Assembly: GCA_028045305.1 (NCBI GenBank)
Contig: JAOFTV010000002.1
Location: forward strand, 1-64,000
Direction: 5' to 3'
Origin: Opitutales bacterium
GTDB taxonomy: Bacteria > Verrucomicrobiota > Verrucomicrobiia > Opitutales > Seribacteraceae
DNA: 64,000 nt
Shown here: positions 8,654 through 18,300 of the stretch, piece by piece
How the letters are laid out: every line of letters begins with the position of its first letter
Numbering within the stretch: position 1 is the stretch's first letter
Notes under the pieces: model-generated
What the model saw: the letters and a program-made list of their open reading frames with translations, nothing else
What the model was told of the DNA's origin: nothing
The model's database searches: none
Made by a program: the position numbers and the translations under genes

Positions 8654-10426
8654 ATGAAAAATCGTACAATCATTCTAATAATCGCGAACCTGATTTTAGT
8701 CGCATACATTTTTTTCAATCTTCAGGAAGAAAAAAAAACGGCACTAAACTTTGAAACTAGTGTTTTTACAACCTTGAGTAATTTAAATGCTTTGGAATTC
8801 ACTTTTCCATCTCAAAACAAATTCCTAGCATTGCAAAAAAACCAAAGCGGAGACTGGCATCTCTCAACTCCTGTTAGTTGGCCTGCTGAACCACTTGGCT
8901 TGTCCAATTTCCTGACAAGTTTATCACATCTTGATGCAAAGTTTTTGGTCTTCACAACCGAACTTGAAAGGAGAGGAGAATTACTGACTGACTACGGCTT
9001 TGACGAAAATTCGTCCTTCTTTGTATTAAAGGGAAAAGAAAATAATCTAAAATTCAAACTTGGTAAAATCACCCGCGATGAAAACTTTGTTTATTTACTT
9101 ACCGGCGATGACAATGAGCACGCAGAAGGCATAATTTGGAAAGCCTCATCCGGGATTATAAAATGGGCGGAAAGAGAACTTGCTGATTGGGCCCTTCCGC
9201 ACTTCATCCATTTTCCTCTATATGCCATGGATGAAATTTCGACCTCCTCATCAGATGAATCTTATAGCAAGCAAACGAAACTGGTAAGAATCAACAACGA
9301 TTGGACCTTCACCCTTCCCTTTTCTGCAAAAGTAAATACGGAGAAAATCAATTTTCTCCTCAATCAATTAATCTCTGAAAAAATATTGGGCTTCTATTCA
9401 GAACCCTTGTCCTCTCCTCTCCCCACTCCGATTATTGAGCTAACCATCCAAGCGTTAGGAAAAGTACAGAAAATTCAATTTTTTGAGCAAAACAGCTCTG
9501 CAACTTCCTTACTTTTAGCTAGGAGCGATAGCCATGAATTAACATTCCTAGTCTCTTCCGATATCATCGATACCCTCAGCGACTGGCCCAAAAAACTACG
9601 AGAGAGAAGATTATTTTCTTTAGAACCCGACAATTTAAGTAGAATCAAGATAACTTCCATAAATTCTTCCTTGTCGTTAAGACAAAATGATTTGAAATCA
9701 TGGATGGGTCTCGAGGATAACGGTACAGATAGTTTAAGCTTTGACGCAGAAAATTCTTCCATTGTCGAACTTTTCAATAAGCTCAACGCACTCGAAGTTA
9801 CCGATTTCATGATATTTAACCCAACCCCTTCGGAATTGACAACAAACGGTTTCAGTAATCCTGACTATCGTCTTGAGATCGATTACAAGGACAGCACTCG
9901 CCAGAATCTTTTGTTCAGTCGGTCAAATGATCAATCTTCATACCTAAAGGCTTTTGTATCGGAACAAGCTCTAATTTGTTTAGTCAACGAGCATTGTGAA
10001 GAATTACTCAACACCAAATCGCTACAATATCGAAAAAAATCTCTCTTCCCCCTTGGGTTTAAGCCTGACCGCATTATTTTCAAATCTTTAAAAAAAGCAG
10101 TTGACCCATCGATTCTCGCAATAAGTTCGGGTGGAGAAAGTTTCGAAAGGCTAATGGATTTCAAAGCTAAAAACTATATCAATTCGCAACCAAATGAAGA
10201 TGGCACATGGGTGGACGGAAATTGGGTACCCTGGTGCTTTTCTCTAAAATTCGAAAAAATGCTTGATGATAGTAAACAATCTATTGAATTTCTGCTCAGC
10301 GACCGAATAGGTGGATCCACTTGGTATGCAGGACTAGTTGATGAGCAAATTGTCTGCACACTACCAATTCACCTTATTGACGAATTGACAACAATTCATC
10401 CTTCTCCTCGCGAGAAAGATCTTTAA
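8654..10426 (+). CDS. DUF4340-type membrane-anchored periplasmic protein
   Basis: About 590 aa, with an N-terminal signal anchor (MKNRTIILIIANLILVAYI) and a long polar periplasmic region. It has repeated beta-rich units of the kind found in DUF4340 proteins: LGKITRDENFVYLLTG, a WALPHF-like segment and RERRLFSLEPDNLSRIKI. Proteins of this family very often follow GldG-like genes, as here, and are presumed to work with the exporter; no activity is established. The ORF track starts at 8630, 22 bases inside gldG; the ATG at 8654, two bases after the gldG stop, is preferred because it puts the hydrophobic anchor at the very N-terminus. An A9 run sits just after the anchor codons. Confidence 0.8.
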   Translation: MKNRTIILIIANLILVAYIFFNLQEEKKTALNFETSVFTTLSNLNALEFTFPSQNKFLALQKNQSGDWHLSTPVSWPAEPLGLSNFLTSLSHLDAKFLVFTTELERRGELLTDYGFDENSSFFVLKGKENNLKFKLGKITRDENFVYLLTGDDNEHAEGIIWKASSGIIKWAERELADWALPHFIHFPLYAMDEISTSSSDESYSKQTKLVRINNDWTFTLPFSAKVNTEKINFLLNQLISEKILGFYSEPLSSPLPTPIIELTIQALGKVQKIQFFEQNSSATSLLLARSDSHELTFLVSSDIIDTLSDWPKKLRERRLFSLEPDNLSRIKITSINSSLSLRQNDLKSWMGLEDNGTDSLSFDAENSSIVELFNKLNALEVTDFMIFNPTPSELTTNGFSNPDYRLEIDYKDSTRQNLLFSRSNDQSSYLKAFVSEQALICLVNEHCEELLNTKSLQYRKKSLFPLGFKPDRIIFKSLKKAVDPSILAISSGGESFERLMDFKAKNYINSQPNEDGTWVDGNWVPWCFSLKFEKMLDDSKQSIEFLLSDRIGGSTWYAGLVDEQIVCTLPIHLIDELTTIHPSPREKDL

Positions 10427-10438
10427 CCATTAACCCTC

Positions 10439-13105
10439 GTGAAGCCCTCCCGTACCTACAAGTCGTTGGCGGCAATTGAAGAAAAAATTAAATTTGCCCT
10501 ACTGCTTTTTCTTATCGGGCAAATTTTTTATTTAAGCTTCAGTAATATGCGGATTCCTCTTCCTCCAGTAATTTTAGATAAAATTATTGAAAACATTGAT
10601 GGAATCCCTCCTGGTTTTTCCATACATTCCAAAGGGTCAAGTTTGCACGGCTTTTCAGAACTTCACTTCAATGAATTGGGAATTTATCGTGACAATGAGA
10701 TTATTGTTAACTTGCATAACCTGGAAATTCATATCAACCCAGAGCTTTTAGCTGGAGACCATTCGCCTCCCTTGCTTTCATTATTTCTGACAAAAGGTTC
10801 AATAATTTTAAAAACAGGAACGAAAGAACTAGCAAATTTCAAAAACATAGCTTTTGAAAAAAACAGAGGCTCCAATTATCAACTCTCCGCAGATGTAGAT
10901 TTCGCAGGACATGAAATAAGATTCCATGGATGTTTTGATCTTTCCCACAATTCAGCACATAGGAAAAATTCAGACGAAAAAATATTGGAGGTTCTTGACC
11001 AAGCCGAGAAATTATTAGTGGAATTAGAGAAACAAAATGAGTTCATCCCTAGAACGAAATTCAATGCATTTGCAAACTGGTCGAACAATTCTCTTTCTCT
11101 TAAATTAAACCAAGTCGATGATACGGATGACCACTTCATTAAAGGATTGTCCCTAACATCCACAATAGAGTTGTGCGATCCGCCAAAGGCACAGGTCGTG
11201 GCCAAAGCAGATTCAATTAAGCTAAGTAATGGCTCAATCGATTCAGAATTCTTACAACCGAGAATTAATTTATTTTGGAAATTTTCACCAAAAAATAACT
11301 CCTCATTACCAAAGCACTGTAGAGCCTCTTTCAAACAGGTTAAACTGAATGGCATAATTGAAGGGACCATGCCCTCGTTTGATATTGAGACCGTTCAAGA
11401 CTCCAACCAAATAAATGTTCAAGTTTTTTCTCACTCAGATGTGGCACAAACCTGCTTACATTCAATTTGGAAGGATCTTAGGTGGAAACACCAAGGATTT
11501 GTCGATATCAGACCCGAGCTTTTTGATTTAAAAGCTAAACTACCTCAGGGAACTTTAAGAATACTAGATGGGAAAAAATTACAAATTCGCATTTCAGAAA
11601 ACCATTCTCCGATGGTCTCCGGTGGTCTTACCCAGTTTAGTGTTCTCGCCCACGATTTTTCATCACTTGAAACCCCCAGGGGACAATTTCGTCTGCTTGG
11701 AGAGTTAAGCAAAGACGGAAGCATTTATGTAAACGATGCTTACGGAAAGTTTGGCCGCTCTGAAGCAAAGGGCTCTTACAAACAAACCTGGAACCCCGCA
11801 GAGTTTCGGTTTTTGGTCAAAGGGACCTGCTTTCCACCTGATATTGCAAATTGGCTTGGTACATGGTGGATGCCCATCTGGAAAGAGTTTTCTTTTAAGG
11901 AAGAAGCCCCGGTTGGAGATTTTTCCATTACAGGAATTTGGGGGGGGGAACCAGGTACTTCTCGCACAGTCGGATCAGTACAGGCGAACAATATAAGCTA
12001 CCAAGATTTCTCAATTACCGAATCGGAAATCGTGGTAATGATAGACGAGAAGTCTACCGATTTGTATGCAGACAAAATATCCCACTCAGCAGGACAGATT
12101 GAAGGATGTTTATTCTTTCCACATAAAAAATTAAACTCTCCCCTAAATTTCAAATTTAGAGTAAGTGGAGACTTCCCCTTTGACGATGCCAAAAGCATAC
12201 TTGGACCTACCGCTGAAAAATCCTTAAATAATTTAAAGGCACCACTTTTAAAATGCGAAGGGAGCGGTGCCGTTTATAAAACCTTGCCTGAACCTCTCTC
12301 AGATGTAAACCTTACCTCTTTTACGCTTGGTATAAATTCAAGCATCCCGACAACTTACAGCGGGATACCAATTCAATCGCTGAGCGGAACTATTGAACGA
12401 CAAAAGGGTATACTTAAAGGCTTCTTCCCCAGGATTGAAATGGCTGAAGGAGAAGGTGCCATTTCTTTCGAGGAGATTTCCAGAGAGTCTGACTTGGTAA
12501 AAATCCATTTAAACATGGATGGAGCGAACCGAGTAAAATTAATCGACGCGATTGAACATGCAAAACTTATGGAGGCTTCAAAGGATGAAAACCCTTCCCT
12601 TGATAAAACTCCTATGGATAGCCGAGAAGAAGAAAATAACCTTGGAGGCAAATTAAATATTTCGTTTACCGCTGAAGGCCCTATTTCTGACCCAATGCAA
12701 TTTGTGGGATCTGGAATATCTGTTTTGACTGATGTGGAAATCGGTAGTATAAATTTCCTTGGTGGTATCCGATCTAAGCTTGGTGCATTCAACCTCCCAT
12801 TGCCTTCGGATGCACTGAGCTTCAATCGTCTTGAAGCACCTTTCTTCATTGACCATCAATTCCTACGTTTTGATGAAATAAATCTTTCCGGACCTTTATC
12901 GCTATTGGTAGCAAATGGGGACATCAATTTGGAAACTAAGGAAGTGAATCTAATTGCCGACCTGAAACTTGCTGGAAATTTAAAAATCCCTCTTGTCAAA
13001 CAACTGATAAACTTGGCCGACCCTCTGCCCAAAATGACTTCAATCAAAATTGCTGGACCATGGGCTAACCCAGCATGGCAAATCCACCTTACTCCAGGAC
13101 CTTAA
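10439..13105 (+). CDS. Large AsmA-like envelope protein
   Basis: 888 aa, GTG start 12 bases after the previous stop. One N-terminal TM (about 21-40) precedes a very long, beta-rich extracytoplasmic region with no cysteine-rich or catalytic motif. The last 120 residues (INFLGGIRSKLGAFNLPLP, then LEAPFFIDHQFLRFDEINLSG and a terminal GPWANPAWQIH) match the AsmA-like C-terminal region found in YhdP/AsmA/TamB-type proteins. Members of this superfamily form hydrophobic grooves spanning the periplasm and are implicated in phospholipid transport to the outer membrane; that role is inferred here. A G9 homopolymer lies in frame near residue 500. Confidence 0.78.
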   Translation: MKPSRTYKSLAAIEEKIKFALLLFLIGQIFYLSFSNMRIPLPPVILDKIIENIDGIPPGFSIHSKGSSLHGFSELHFNELGIYRDNEIIVNLHNLEIHINPELLAGDHSPPLLSLFLTKGSIILKTGTKELANFKNIAFEKNRGSNYQLSADVDFAGHEIRFHGCFDLSHNSAHRKNSDEKILEVLDQAEKLLVELEKQNEFIPRTKFNAFANWSNNSLSLKLNQVDDTDDHFIKGLSLTSTIELCDPPKAQVVAKADSIKLSNGSIDSEFLQPRINLFWKFSPKNNSSLPKHCRASFKQVKLNGIIEGTMPSFDIETVQDSNQINVQVFSHSDVAQTCLHSIWKDLRWKHQGFVDIRPELFDLKAKLPQGTLRILDGKKLQIRISENHSPMVSGGLTQFSVLAHDFSSLETPRGQFRLLGELSKDGSIYVNDAYGKFGRSEAKGSYKQTWNPAEFRFLVKGTCFPPDIANWLGTWWMPIWKEFSFKEEAPVGDFSITGIWGGEPGTSRTVGSVQANNISYQDFSITESEIVVMIDEKSTDLYADKISHSAGQIEGCLFFPHKKLNSPLNFKFRVSGDFPFDDAKSILGPTAEKSLNNLKAPLLKCEGSGAVYKTLPEPLSDVNLTSFTLGINSSIPTTYSGIPIQSLSGTIERQKGILKGFFPRIEMAEGEGAISFEEISRESDLVKIHLNMDGANRVKLIDAIEHAKLMEASKDENPSLDKTPMDSREEENNLGGKLNISFTAEGPISDPMQFVGSGISVLTDVEIGSINFLGGIRSKLGAFNLPLPSDALSFNRLEAPFFIDHQFLRFDEINLSGPLSLLVANGDINLETKEVNLIADLKLAGNLKIPLVKQLINLADPLPKMTSIKIAGPWANPAWQIHLTPGP

Positions 13106-13211
13106 ATTTTAAAATCTCATTAAAACATCCAAGAAAGTAACTATTAAAAAATTCAAACATTGCATGATTTCAGAAATAAGTTTTGATGGACTTATGTTTA
13201 ATCATCAAATT

Positions 13212-13218
13212 GGGAGGA
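13212..13218 (+). promoter_or_regulatory. Strong ribosome binding site deciding the TTG start of accB
   Basis: GGGAGGA lies seven bases upstream of TTG 13226. It is one of few clear Shine-Dalgarno sequences in the window and fixes the non-ATG start of accB, giving the usual MDLSELK N-terminus of the biotin carrier. Confidence 0.75.
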
Positions 13219-13225
13219 ACCTAAG

Positions 13226-13690
13226 TTGGACTTAAGCGAATTAAAAGGAATTATTTCATTAGTTCAGAAATCCGATCTCACCGAGTTGGAAATTGAGTTT
13301 AAAGATATCAAACTTCGAATGACTCGACCCGGAGCAATTACTCCTGGCCATGATAGCGTTCGAGAAATTGTCGTGCAGGCACCTCCTCCGACTCCGTCAG
13401 GAACCACCCCTCCCCCTTCTGTCTCCAAAGGCCTAGACTCCGCAGACGAGGACCTTGCTGTTTTCAACTCGCCCATGGTTGGCACATTTTACCGCAAACC
13501 ATCACCAGATGACCCTTCATTTGTGAAAATTGGTGACTCCGTTAAAAAAGGAGATGTTCTTTGTATTATCGAAGCAATGAAGGTGATGAACGAAATTCAA
13601 TCAGAAATCACCGGAGAGATCGTAGATATTTTAGTGGAGGATGGAAGCAGTGTAGAATTTGGCCAAACCCTCTTCAGAATAAAGCCCTAG
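13226..13690 (+). CDS. accB: Acetyl-CoA carboxylase biotin carboxyl carrier protein
   Basis: Carries biotin between the carboxylase and carboxyltransferase of acetyl-CoA carboxylase, the first step of fatty-acid synthesis. The N-terminal helical segment (MDLSELKGIISLVQKSDLTE) and a Pro-rich linker (about 52-70) lead to the biotinyl domain (about 78-154) with the EAMKVMNE motif; the biotinylated Lys is about residue 119. Length 154 aa is typical. The TTG start is supported by GGGAGGA. accC follows after 12 bases. BirA, encoded upstream, would be the modifying enzyme. Confidence 0.96.
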   Translation: MDLSELKGIISLVQKSDLTELEIEFKDIKLRMTRPGAITPGHDSVREIVVQAPPPTPSGTTPPPSVSKGLDSADEDLAVFNSPMVGTFYRKPSPDDPSFVKIGDSVKKGDVLCIIEAMKVMNEIQSEITGEIVDILVEDGSSVEFGQTLFRIKP

Positions 13691-13702
13691 CCTTTTGCTT
13701 GC

Positions 13703-15076
13703 ATGATTCGAAAGATCCTCATTGCAAATAGGGGCGAAATCGCCTTAAGAATTGTTCGAGCCTGTCGCGAACTTGGTATACAAACACTTGCCGTCTACTC
13801 GGAAGCAGACGAACAATCACTCCATGTTCAATTAGCGGACGAGGCTATTTGCATTGGGCCTGCCCAAAGTGCAGAAAGTTACCTGCGTGCAGATCGAATT
13901 TTAAGTGCTGCTGAAATTGCTGACGTAGACGCTATTCATCCAGGTTATGGCTTTTTGTCCGAAAATGCTGAATTTGCCGAGCAGTGTGCTTCCTGTAACA
14001 TAAATTTCATTGGCCCGAAAGCGGAGACTATTCGCAAAATGGGTGATAAAGCGATGGCCCGGGAAACTGTGGACAAAGCAGGCGTCCCAATTATCCCCGG
14101 TAGTGATGGCCCAATCGAGAATGAGAATGATGCAATTAAAGTTGCCAAAAAGATCGGTTTCCCCGTAATCATCAAAGCAGTAGCTGGAGGTGGTGGCAGA
14201 GGTATGAGAATTGCTCACAATGCGGTTACTTTTGCCCGCGAATTTCAATCTGCCCGTCTAGAAGCAACTAAGGCTTTCGGGAATGGTGCACTCTATGTAG
14301 AGAAGTATTTAGAAAATCCACGCCATATAGAATTCCAAGTTTTAGCTGACAACCACGGAAATGTCATACACTTAGGAGAAAGGGATTGTTCTGTTCAAAG
14401 AAGGCATCAAAAAGTTATCGAAGAGGCACCCTCTCCCTTTCTGGACAAAAACTTAAGAGCTCGAATGGGAAAAGCTGCAGTAAAAGCCACCCTTGCCGCT
14501 GACTATGTTAACGCAGGAACTATTGAATTCCTTGTCGATGAAAAAGGTAATTTTTACTTCATTGAAATGAACACTCGCATACAGGTTGAGCATGCCGTTA
14601 CTGAAGAAGTAACAGGGATTGATCTGATTAAAGAACAAATTCAAATTGCTTCCGGTAATCGTTTATCCATATCCCAAAAAGAAGTCACCTTTGAAAAGCA
14701 CGCTATTGAGTGCAGAATTTGTGCTGAAAATCCAGCTCGTAATTTTTCCCCTTCTCCTGGTTCAATCTCTTTATATTATGCACCAGGTGGTCATGGCGTT
14801 CGTGTCGACTCGCATGCTTATGGAGGTTACACAGTATCTCCTTACTACGATAGTATGATTGCTAAACTAATTACCTATGGAAGCACTCGTAAGATAGCTT
14901 TGGATCGAATGTACCGTGCACTTAGTGAGTACATTATCAGGGGCATAGATACAAATGTAGAATTTCTTAAAGCCGTCATCCTAGATCCGGGATTCCGACA
15001 AGGAGAAGCAACAACCTCTTACATCGAGGAGTTCCTCTCACGAGCCCCTAAAGATGTTTTTCAAAAATCAGAATAG
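13703..15076 (+). CDS. accC: Biotin carboxylase subunit of acetyl-CoA carboxylase
   Basis: Carboxylates the biotin on AccB using ATP and bicarbonate. N-terminal [16 protein letters not shown] and the [11 protein letters not shown] segment are followed by the ATP-grasp domain with [28 protein letters not shown] and the metal/biotin-site segment [14 protein letters not shown]. The 457-aa length is normal for a free-standing AccC. It is translated directly downstream of accB. The carboxyltransferase subunits are not in the window. Confidence 0.97.
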   Translation: MIRKILIANRGEIALRIVRACRELGIQTLAVYSEADEQSLHVQLADEAICIGPAQSAESYLRADRILSAAEIADVDAIHPGYGFLSENAEFAEQCASCNINFIGPKAETIRKMGDKAMARETVDKAGVPIIPGSDGPIENENDAIKVAKKIGFPVIIKAVAGGGGRGMRIAHNAVTFAREFQSARLEATKAFGNGALYVEKYLENPRHIEFQVLADNHGNVIHLGERDCSVQRRHQKVIEEAPSPFLDKNLRARMGKAAVKATLAADYVNAGTIEFLVDEKGNFYFIEMNTRIQVEHAVTEEVTGIDLIKEQIQIASGNRLSISQKEVTFEKHAIECRICAENPARNFSPSPGSISLYYAPGGHGVRVDSHAYGGYTVSPYYDSMIAKLITYGSTRKIALDRMYRALSEYIIRGIDTNVEFLKAVILDPGFRQGEATTSYIEEFLSRAPKDVFQKSE

Positions 15077-15096
15077 TTCGTAACACCATTCGCCCC

Positions 15097-15552
15097 ATGA
15101 CTAAAAAAAAGAACAACCCCGACATCGAAGATTCTGTACCCAGTTTGTCTGACGAATCTGCCGGCCTCGGCACGATACGAATCAACCACAGCGTAATTGC
15201 CGGAATTGTTCGTTTGGCCACTCAATCAGTAACTGGGGTAATCAATGTGGGTGGTGCTGGAGTCGTTGAAGGATTAACCGACTTTTTTTCCAAGAAAGAA
15301 TCGGAACGCGGAGTAAATGTTACCGAATGTGAAGACGGGGGCTATGAGATTGAAGTAAGAGTGGTTTTAAAATTTGGTGTAGACCTTGCTAAAACGGGAA
15401 CTCAAGTTCAAGACGCTATTCGCGAGCAAATTCTTTCCATGACTGGCAACCATGCAAAAATTATCAATGTCGTTATAGACGATATTAAGCAAGAATCATT
15501 GGATCCGGATGAAGATCCTGAGGATTCTTGGACCGGTCCCGCTTCTGACTAA
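15097..15552 (+). CDS. Asp23/Gls24 family protein (YqhY-like)
   Basis: 151 aa, soluble. After a polar N-terminal 25 residues the Asp23 domain runs to about 140: GTIRINHSVIAGIVRLATQSVTGV, then GGYEIEVRVVLKFGVDLAKTG and a VQDAIREQI helix. An Asp23 gene right after accBC is the arrangement of Bacillus yqhY, which restrains acetyl-CoA carboxylase activity; a similar role here is an inference from synteny. The next gene encodes a one-TM protein that would serve as membrane anchor. Confidence 0.87.
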   Translation: MTKKKNNPDIEDSVPSLSDESAGLGTIRINHSVIAGIVRLATQSVTGVINVGGAGVVEGLTDFFSKKESERGVNVTECEDGGYEIEVRVVLKFGVDLAKTGTQVQDAIREQILSMTGNHAKIINVVIDDIKQESLDPDEDPEDSWTGPASD

Positions 15553-15569
15553 TTTTTTTACCAAGTATT

Positions 15570-16022
15570 ATGCTTGGCCCTATCAAAAACTATCCTTCTC
15601 TAGAAATTGGAGATGCAATGGACTCCATGGTTCTTTGGTACGGTATGTGCCTAATTTTTCTTTTGCTTTTAATTTGGGGGTTAATTCGAAAATTTCGATC
15701 GGAGTTAGTCCCTGTTTTTAATGATGACGATGGTACGGTTCAAATAACCCCACAAGCTCTTCGGGAACTGGTCAGAAAATCATGTACTTCCATTGCAGGG
15801 GTTCACTCACCCGCAACCAGTATAAAAAAACAAGGCTCCAAACTTCGATTAAAAGTACAAATTCGTGTAGAACAAAACTCAAAAGTCAAAGATACACGAT
15901 TACTCTTAAAGCAACAACTCGAGTCTGTAATGGTGGATAACTTAAATTTCAGTAATTTTGGAGGAATTGATTTGGTAATTCGGGGATTTCAAGAAGAAAA
16001 AAAAGATAAGCAGTCGGATTGA
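15570..16022 (+). CDS. AmaP-like one-TM membrane anchor for the Asp23 protein
   Basis: 150 aa. One TM helix (about 22-42, MVLWYGMCLIFLLLLIWGLI) is followed by a cytoplasmic domain whose GTVQITPQALRELV start and predicted beta-alpha pattern resemble Asp23/AmaP. In Firmicutes AmaP anchors Asp23 at the membrane; the adjacency of an Asp23 gene 17 bases upstream supports the same pairing. Sequence similarity is weak, so the name is a best guess. It converges on gcvT with only 14 bases between the stops. Confidence 0.65.
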   Translation: MLGPIKNYPSLEIGDAMDSMVLWYGMCLIFLLLLIWGLIRKFRSELVPVFNDDDGTVQITPQALRELVRKSCTSIAGVHSPATSIKKQGSKLRLKVQIRVEQNSKVKDTRLLLKQQLESVMVDNLNFSNFGGIDLVIRGFQEEKKDKQSD

Positions 16023-16036
16023 TACAAAATATGTAA

Positions 16037-17149
16037 TTACAGACCCCTCTGTGTTTTATCCCTTATTTGCTTAAGTACAGGAGGACCAAATTTAATAGAT
16101 ATCTCCTGATCCCTCAACAAGACTTTCCAGCCTTCCGTTAATCGATTAACCCAAGCCTCTTCTCTTATCCAGGCAGTTCCAATTGGTCTCGAACAACTAG
16201 GAGAATATCCTCCCGAAAGCACTCTTCCAGACTCTGTACCCTCTGAATCAAGAATGATAGCGCCTGCACGGGGAATTCTTCTGCCAATCGCTTCGTAATA
16301 TCCAACATATCCCTCGGAACCATGTTCCTTTTCATAGCATAGCATCTTGTCGCCAAGAAAAGATGGTTTATTCCAACCAACTGCCCAGCCAAGTCTGGCT
16401 TGTATGGGAGTGATCTTCTCGCTTATTTCATGACCATGAAGTGGGAATCCTGCTTCTAATCTCAAACTATCTCTTGCCGCCAAACCCGCCCAATTTATTC
16501 CTGATGACTGGAAGGATTCAGCTAATCTTTCGACGATGCTATTTGAACAGTATATCTCAAACCCGTCTTCTCCAGTGTAACCGGTCCGAGCAAGTATGGT
16601 TTTTTCACCAAATAATAGAGGTTGGGAAAATCGCATTTTGGAGATCCCTGTTGTTTCGATCTCCAAAGAATTTGCTAGCAATGTAGCAGAAGCGGGGCCT
16701 TGTATAGCAAGTAAACCAAAAGAATTAGAAAGATCAAGAACCTGACAATTAAGACCCTTTTTTCTTTCCGTTAAGTGATCATAATCCTTTGTTATATTTG
16801 AAGCATTAACACAAAGAAAATAGCCGTCTTCAGCCAATCGATAAACTATCAAATCATCTATCACGCCACCCTGCTCATTACACATAAAGGTATATTGAGC
16901 ACACCCTATCTCACATTTAGATAAATCGTTTGTTAGCAAACCATTGAGAAATTTCAATGCATCTGGTCCGGAGACATCGATTTCCCCCATATGACTTACA
17001 TCAAACGCCCTTGCATGTTGCCTGACTCCCAAGTGTTCCTCCAATGCACTCCCGTATGAAACAGGCATTTCCCAACCTGCAAAAGGAGCAAATTTAGCAT
17101 TATTAGCGGCGTGAAAATTTCGCAAAGGAAGTTTTTTTAGCTCAGTCAT
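16037..17149 (-). CDS. gcvT: Aminomethyltransferase (glycine cleavage T protein)
   Basis: Transfers the methylene group from the aminomethyl-lipoyl H protein to tetrahydrofolate, releasing ammonia, in glycine cleavage. Motifs: FAGWEMPVSY, FDVSHMGEIDVSG, FLNGLLTND, YTGEDGFEIY, and AARDSLRLEAGFPLHGHE, all canonical. The ORF track opens at a TTG (17164); the ATG at 17149 giving MTELKKLPL is preferred because family members begin there. About 370 aa is normal. No gcvH or gcvP is adjacent and no glycine riboswitch is visible upstream in the 89 bases shared with the divergent CNNM gene. Confidence 0.94.
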   Translation of the reverse strand: MTELKKLPLRNFHAANNAKFAPFAGWEMPVSYGSALEEHLGVRQHARAFDVSHMGEIDVSGPDALKFLNGLLTNDLSKCEIGCAQYTFMCNEQGGVIDDLIVYRLAEDGYFLCVNASNITKDYDHLTERKKGLNCQVLDLSNSFGLLAIQGPASATLLANSLEIETTGISKMRFSQPLLFGEKTILARTGYTGEDGFEIYCSNSIVERLAESFQSSGINWAGLAARDSLRLEAGFPLHGHEISEKITPIQARLGWAVGWNKPSFLGDKMLCYEKEHGSEGYVGYYEAIGRRIPRAGAIILDSEGTESGRVLSGGYSPSCSRPIGTAWIREEAWVNRLTEGWKVLLRDQEISIKFGPPVLKQIRDKTQRGL

Positions 17150-17238
17150 GATCAGAGCTTGCAAACATGGCGGGCAAGGTTTTGTTTGTCACTACTAATG
17201 AGCCATTGCTCGGATAAAATACATCAATCTAAACTGGC

Positions 17239-18300
17239 ATGACCTCTGATTTGGTCATTGCCATTGCCCTGACAATCGGAATCTCAGCATTATGCTCGGT
17301 CCTCGAGGCTATGATCCTCAGTATTACAACTGCTGAAATTGAAAACTTTAAAAACCAGGCCCCAAAGCGTGGAACTCTCTTAAAGAAATATCGTTTAGAA
17401 ATAGAAGAGACAAGTTCTGCAATTCTTAGTCTCAATACAATAGCTAATACACTCGGGGCAACTTTGGTTGGAGGTCTAGCAGAAAAATCATTTGGAGGTG
17501 GAGAGAATTCCCTCCTACTTTTTGCTTGTGGCATGACTGCAGGTATCCTTTTTTTTGCAGAAATTCTGCCAAAAAACTTTACGGTATCCCACAGGGCGGA
17601 AATGCTTTTTTTGTTAGTTCCTCCATTAGCTATCGTTAGATGGTCGATGTCTCCCATATCAAAATTTTGCAAAGTAACTATGAACTTAGTAGTTCCTGAA
17701 AAAGAAAAGAAAGCGGAAGAGGATGAAGAAGAAATTATTTTACTCGCACAAAAGGGTGCAAAGGATGGAACACTGACCAACCAAGAAAGCGATTGGGTTA
17801 CTAACGCACTTAAGCTAGACGAGATCAGGGTTTCTAAAATCATGACTCCAAGAACCGTGACCTTTGCGCTGGAAGAATGTACAAGTATCAAAGAAACCTT
17901 TAAAATTCACCCAAATGTGCCCTTTGCCAGGATTCCGGTTTTTGCGGATAATATTGATCAAATAACAGGGATTGTGCGCCGAAGGGACTTGTACAATGCC
18001 ATGATCGAAGAGAATGGAAATCAAACTCTTTCGAAAATATCCAAGGAACCGTTATTCATTCCAGAAAACACCTCTGCAGACAAAGCACTTCGACTTCTTT
18101 TGGCAGAACATTGTCAGTTATCAATTGTAGTTGATGAATTTGGGTCCGTATCTGGAGTGCTAGCTCTTGAGGACATCGTTGAAAGCATCCTTGGTCAGGA
18201 AATTTTTGAACTCGACGATCTTGCGGTAGACATGCGTGAATTGGCCAGACGCAGGCACCTTGCTCAAGCAAAGTCTTCTAATTCCCTAAACACGAAATGA
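17239..18300 (+). CDS. CNNM/CorC-family transporter-like protein with CBS pair
   Basis: 353 aa. Residues 1-145 form a DUF21/CNNM membrane domain with hydrophobic segments near 5-25, 60-80, 90-110 and 120-140, including the LNTIANTLGA and AEILPKNFTV signatures. Residues about 190-320 form a CBS pair (SKIMTPRTVTFALE, VVDEFGSVSGVLALEDIVESI). Homologues (CorB/CorC, YfjD, TlyC) act in Mg2+ or Co2+ efflux and bind ATP at the CBS pair. No CorC_HlyC C-terminal domain is present. Its TGA overlaps lgt as ATGA. Confidence 0.87.
   Translation: MTSDLVIAIALTIGISALCSVLEAMILSITTAEIENFKNQAPKRGTLLKKYRLEIEETSSAILSLNTIANTLGATLVGGLAEKSFGGGENSLLLFACGMTAGILFFAEILPKNFTVSHRAEMLFLLVPPLAIVRWSMSPISKFCKVTMNLVVPEKEKKAEEDEEEIILLAQKGAKDGTLTNQESDWVTNALKLDEIRVSKIMTPRTVTFALEECTSIKETFKIHPNVPFARIPVFADNIDQITGIVRRRDLYNAMIEENGNQTLSKISKEPLFIPENTSADKALRLLLAEHCQLSIVVDEFGSVSGVLALEDIVESILGQEIFELDDLAVDMRELARRRHLAQAKSSNSLNTK

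Noticed and set aside
10879-11370. 163-aa minus-strand ORF within the AsmA-like gene
   Set aside because: Antisense shadow of a clear, long coding frame; no motif.
12373-12849. 158-aa minus-strand ORF within the AsmA-like gene
   Set aside because: Antisense shadow; composition is rich in Ser/Ile/Pro with no known domain.
17150-17238. Possible glycine riboswitch before gcvT
   Set aside because: The divergent region is 89 bases and has no tandem glycine-aptamer motifs.
17229-17891. 220-aa minus-strand ORF
   Set aside because: Fully antisense to the CNNM/CBS gene, with Ser/Ile-rich composition typical of a shadow frame and no recognisable domain.
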